NCBI RefSeq assembly: GCF_003231305.1
Contig: NZ_QKVM01000041.1
Span: 1 to 59,368, forward strand
Reading direction: 5' to 3'
DNA: 59,368 nucleotides
DNA from: Pseudomonas sichuanensis
GTDB lineage: Bacteria; Pseudomonadota; Gammaproteobacteria; Pseudomonadales; Pseudomonadaceae
Shown here: positions 57,078-59,368 of the stretch, one piece after another
How the letters are laid out: every line of letters starts with the position of its first letter
Numbering within the stretch: position 1 is the first letter of the stretch
Notes under the pieces: model-generated
What the model was told of the DNA's origin: nothing
What the model saw: the letters and a program-made list of their open reading frames with translations, nothing else
Databases searched by the model: none
Made by a program: the position numbers and the translations under genes

Positions 57078-57117
57078 GCCTGGCAATGCCGAGCGGGATT
57101 TCCGCTCGGCGCCAGGC
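57078..57117 (+). promoter_or_regulatory. Long stem-loop in the pnp leader
   Basis: GCCTGGC and GCCGAGCGG (57078-57084 and 57088-57096) pair with CCGCTCGGC and GCCAGGC (57102-57110 and 57111-57117) around GATTT; only AAT is unpaired. In E. coli RNase III cuts such a stem before pnp so that PNPase can degrade its own message. The position here suggests the same. Confidence 0.7.
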
Positions 57118-57225
57118 TCCCAGCCTCGTGTTGTATCTGGACGGTCAACGGGGCCGATTCCCTGTTCTGCCCAAGAATTCGCAAGAAACCAGTTCCCCCA
57201 GAGCCACTGAAAAAGGTAGGAAACC

Positions 57226-59331
57226 GTGAACCCGGTAATCAAGCAATTCCAGTTCGGTCAATCGACCGTTACCCTCGAAACGGGCCGCATTGCCCGTCAG
57301 GCCACCGGCGCTGTGCTGGTCACCGTCGACAACGATGTCACCGTGCTGGTGACCGTGGTCGGTGCCAAGCAGGCAGACCCGAGCAAGGGCTTCTTCCCGC
57401 TGTCCGTGCACTACCAGGAAAAGACCTACGCCGCTGGCAAGATCCCAGGTGGTTTCTTCAAGCGTGAAGGCCGCCCATCCGAAAAAGAAACCCTGACTTC
57501 GCGCCTGATCGACCGCCCGATCCGCCCGCTGTTCCCAGAAGGTTTCATGAACGAAGTGCAGGTTGTCTGCACCGTGGTTTCCACCAGCAAGAAGACCGAT
57601 CCGGACATCGCTGCGATGATCGGTACCTCGGCTGCCCTGGCCATTTCGGGCATTCCGTTCGAAGGCCCGATCGGCGCCGCCCGCGTTGCCTTCCACGAAA
57701 GCACCGGCTACCTGCTGAACCCGACTTACGAGCAGCAGGCCGCTTCGAGCCTGGACATGGTCGTAGCCGGTACCGCCGATGCCGTACTGATGGTTGAATC
57801 GGAAGCCAAAGAGCTGACCGAAGACCAGATGCTGGGCGCCGTGCTGTTCGCCCACGACGAATTCCAGGCCGTGATCAAGGCTGTCAAAGAGCTGGCTGCC
57901 GAAGCCGCCAAGCCGACCTGGGACTGGAAACCGGCCGTTGCCAACACCGAACTGTTCAACGCCATCCGCGCCGAGTTCGGCGAGGCGGTCTCCCAGGGCT
58001 ACACCATCACCGTCAAGGCCGACCGTTACGCGCGCCTGGGCGAGCTGCGCGACCAGGCGGTTGCCAAGTTCTCCGGTGAAGAAGGCCAGCCATCGGCCGG
58101 CGAAGTCAAAGAGATCTTCGGCGAGATCGAGTACCGCACCGTTCGCGAAAACATCGTCAACGGCAAGCCACGTATCGACGGCCGCGACACCAAGACCGTG
58201 CGCCCGCTGAACATCGAAGTCGGCGTACTGCCGAAGACCCACGGTTCGGCCCTGTTCACCCGTGGCGAAACCCAGGCCCTGGTGGTTGCCACCCTCGGCA
58301 CCGCGCGTGACGCCCAGCTGCTGGACACCCTCGAAGGCGAGAAGAAAGACCCCTTCATGCTGCACTACAACTTCCCACCGTTCTCGGTAGGGGAGTGTGG
58401 CCGCATGGGCGGTGCTGGCCGTCGCGAAATCGGTCACGGCCGTCTGGCCCGTCGTTCGGTCCAGGCCATGCTGCCGGCCGCTGACGTGTTCCCGTACACC
58501 ATCCGCGTCGTATCGGAAATCACCGAGTCCAACGGCTCCAGCTCCATGGCTTCGGTCTGTGGCGCTTCCCTGGCCCTGATGGACGCTGGTGTGCCGATGA
58601 AAGCACCGGTGGCCGGTATCGCCATGGGCCTGGTCAAGGAAGGCGAGAAGTTCGCCATTCTGACCGACATCCTGGGTGACGAAGACCACCTGGGCGACAT
58701 GGACTTCAAGGTAGCCGGTACCGCCAAAGGTGTTACCGCGCTGCAGATGGACATCAAGATCAACGGCATCACCGAAGAGATCATGGAAATCGCCCTGGGC
58801 CAGGCCCTGGAAGCGCGCCTGAACATCCTCGGCCAGATGAACCAGATCATTGGCCAGTCGCGCACCGAGCTGTCGGCCAACGCACCGACCATGATCGCGA
58901 TGAAGATCGACACCGACAAGATCCGTGACGTCATCGGTAAAGGCGGCGCCACCATCCGCGGTATCTGTGAAGAAACCAAGGCTTCGATCGACATCGAAGA
59001 CGACGGTTCGATCAAGATCTTCGGTGAAACCAAGGAAGCGGCTGAAGCTGCCAAGCAGCGCATCCTGGGCATCACCGCAGAGGCCGAAATCGGCAAGATC
59101 TACGTCGGCAAGGTCGAGCGCATCGTCGACTTCGGCGCCTTCGTCAACATCCTGCCGGGCAAGGACGGCCTTGTGCACATCTCCATGCTCAGCGATGCGC
59201 GTGTAGAGAAGGTCACCGACATCCTGAAGGAAGGCCAGGAAGTCGAAGTACTGGTACTGGACGTGGACAACCGCGGCCGTATCAAGCTGTCGATCAAAGA
59301 CGTTGCCGCTGCCAAGGCATCGGGCGTCTAA
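57226..59331 (+). CDS. pnp: Polynucleotide phosphorylase
   Basis: A 701-residue phosphorolytic 3'-5' exoribonuclease and degradosome component. Two RNase PH domains (start VNPVIKQFQFGQSTVTLETG; second near 310 with GSALFTRGETQALV), the catalytic block GRREIGHGRLARRSVQAML near 400, a KH domain (DVIGKGGATIRGICEET) near 560 and an S1 domain (GKVERIVDFGAFVNI) at the end. GTG start preceded by AAAAGGTAGG. Complete, stop at 59329-59331. Confidence 0.98.
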   Translation: MNPVIKQFQFGQSTVTLETGRIARQATGAVLVTVDNDVTVLVTVVGAKQADPSKGFFPLSVHYQEKTYAAGKIPGGFFKREGRPSEKETLTSRLIDRPIRPLFPEGFMNEVQVVCTVVSTSKKTDPDIAAMIGTSAALAISGIPFEGPIGAARVAFHESTGYLLNPTYEQQAASSLDMVVAGTADAVLMVESEAKELTEDQMLGAVLFAHDEFQAVIKAVKELAAEAAKPTWDWKPAVANTELFNAIRAEFGEAVSQGYTITVKADRYARLGELRDQAVAKFSGEEGQPSAGEVKEIFGEIEYRTVRENIVNGKPRIDGRDTKTVRPLNIEVGVLPKTHGSALFTRGETQALVVATLGTARDAQLLDTLEGEKKDPFMLHYNFPPFSVGECGRMGGAGRREIGHGRLARRSVQAMLPAADVFPYTIRVVSEITESNGSSSMASVCGASLALMDAGVPMKAPVAGIAMGLVKEGEKFAILTDILGDEDHLGDMDFKVAGTAKGVTALQMDIKINGITEEIMEIALGQALEARLNILGQMNQIIGQSRTELSANAPTMIAMKIDTDKIRDVIGKGGATIRGICEETKASIDIEDDGSIKIFGETKEAAEAAKQRILGITAEAEIGKIYVGKVERIVDFGAFVNILPGKDGLVHISMLSDARVEKVTDILKEGQEVEVLVLDVDNRGRIKLSIKDVAAAKASGV

Positions 59332-59352
59332 GCATTTCGATGCTGGAAAGAA

Positions 59353-59368
59353 GGACCCTTCGGGGTCC
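59353..59368 (+). terminator. Likely start of the pnp terminator, cut by the window edge
   Basis: GGACCC-TTCG-GGGTCC forms a perfect stem 22 bases after the pnp stop; the following T-run, if any, lies outside the window. Confidence 0.7.

Overview
The window comes from a Pseudomonas chromosome, most likely the P. putida group. The evidence is the gene order and spelling of the housekeeping blocks (lldR-lldPD-D-lactate dehydrogenase, smpB, ratA, bamE, fur, recN, grpE-dnaK-dnaJ-dapB-carAB-greA, yhbY-rlmE-ftsH-folP-glmM-tpiA-secG, rimP-nusA-infB-rbfA-truB-rpsO-pnp), high GC, and repeated REP elements built on a GTGGGAGCGGG core. I infer the taxon from pattern recognition only; no search was run.

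Layout. (1) About 1-4,600: a scrapyard of mobile DNA. It holds an IS3-family transposase tail, a membrane-anchored DM13 protein, small unknown genes, and an intact IS30-family element that sits on a junction between two truncated genes (a small membrane protein and a type III-like modification methylase). There is also an OmpA-type C-terminal remnant and what looks like the 5' end of a group II intron. (2) About 4,390-9,450: an orphan type 2 argC with a divergent LysR regulator, then an AraC regulator divergent from an AhpD-like protein. Behind the AhpD-like gene lie three broken genes: a cytochrome P460 gene with an in-frame amber codon, a uracil-DNA glycosylase-family gene with a frameshift in a G6 run, and a truncated SnoaL-like gene. 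(3) About 9,500-19,730: an integrative island next to the tmRNA gene. It contains transposon scraps including a Tn402/Tn5053-type terminal repeat beside a serine resolvase, a lipoprotein, an AAA ATPase with an AlpA-type regulator, a single-chain 1,633-residue type ISP restriction-modification enzyme, and a P4-type integrase pointing away from the 3' end of ssrA. (4) 19,733-22,030: tmRNA (tag ANDENYEGYALAA), a small periplasmic protein, a translationally coupled pair of small Pseudomonas-type proteins preceded by a highly structured leader, a roughly 340-bp palindrome carrying two REPs, and a 33-bp tandem repeat. (5) 22,033-28,820: the lactate utilisation locus with an exact FadR/LldR-type operator. 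(6) 28,927 to the end: core genes.

How the parts work together. The lactate genes import and oxidise both lactate enantiomers under LldR. smpB and ssrA, both present, form the ribosome rescue pair. grpE-dnaK-dnaJ is headed by a clear heat-shock (sigma-32) promoter before grpE. carAB is preceded by an intrinsic-terminator hairpin in its leader and starts at a TTG codon. rimP to pnp is the classic ribosome maturation, translation initiation and RNA decay cluster, with a long stem-loop before pnp where E. coli has its RNase III autoregulation site. The most unusual items are the type ISP enzyme carried as cargo between integrase and AlpA, the possible pseudoknotted leader at about 21.15-21.44 kb, the IS30 junction without target duplication, and the cluster of recently broken genes at 6.6-7.9 kb.
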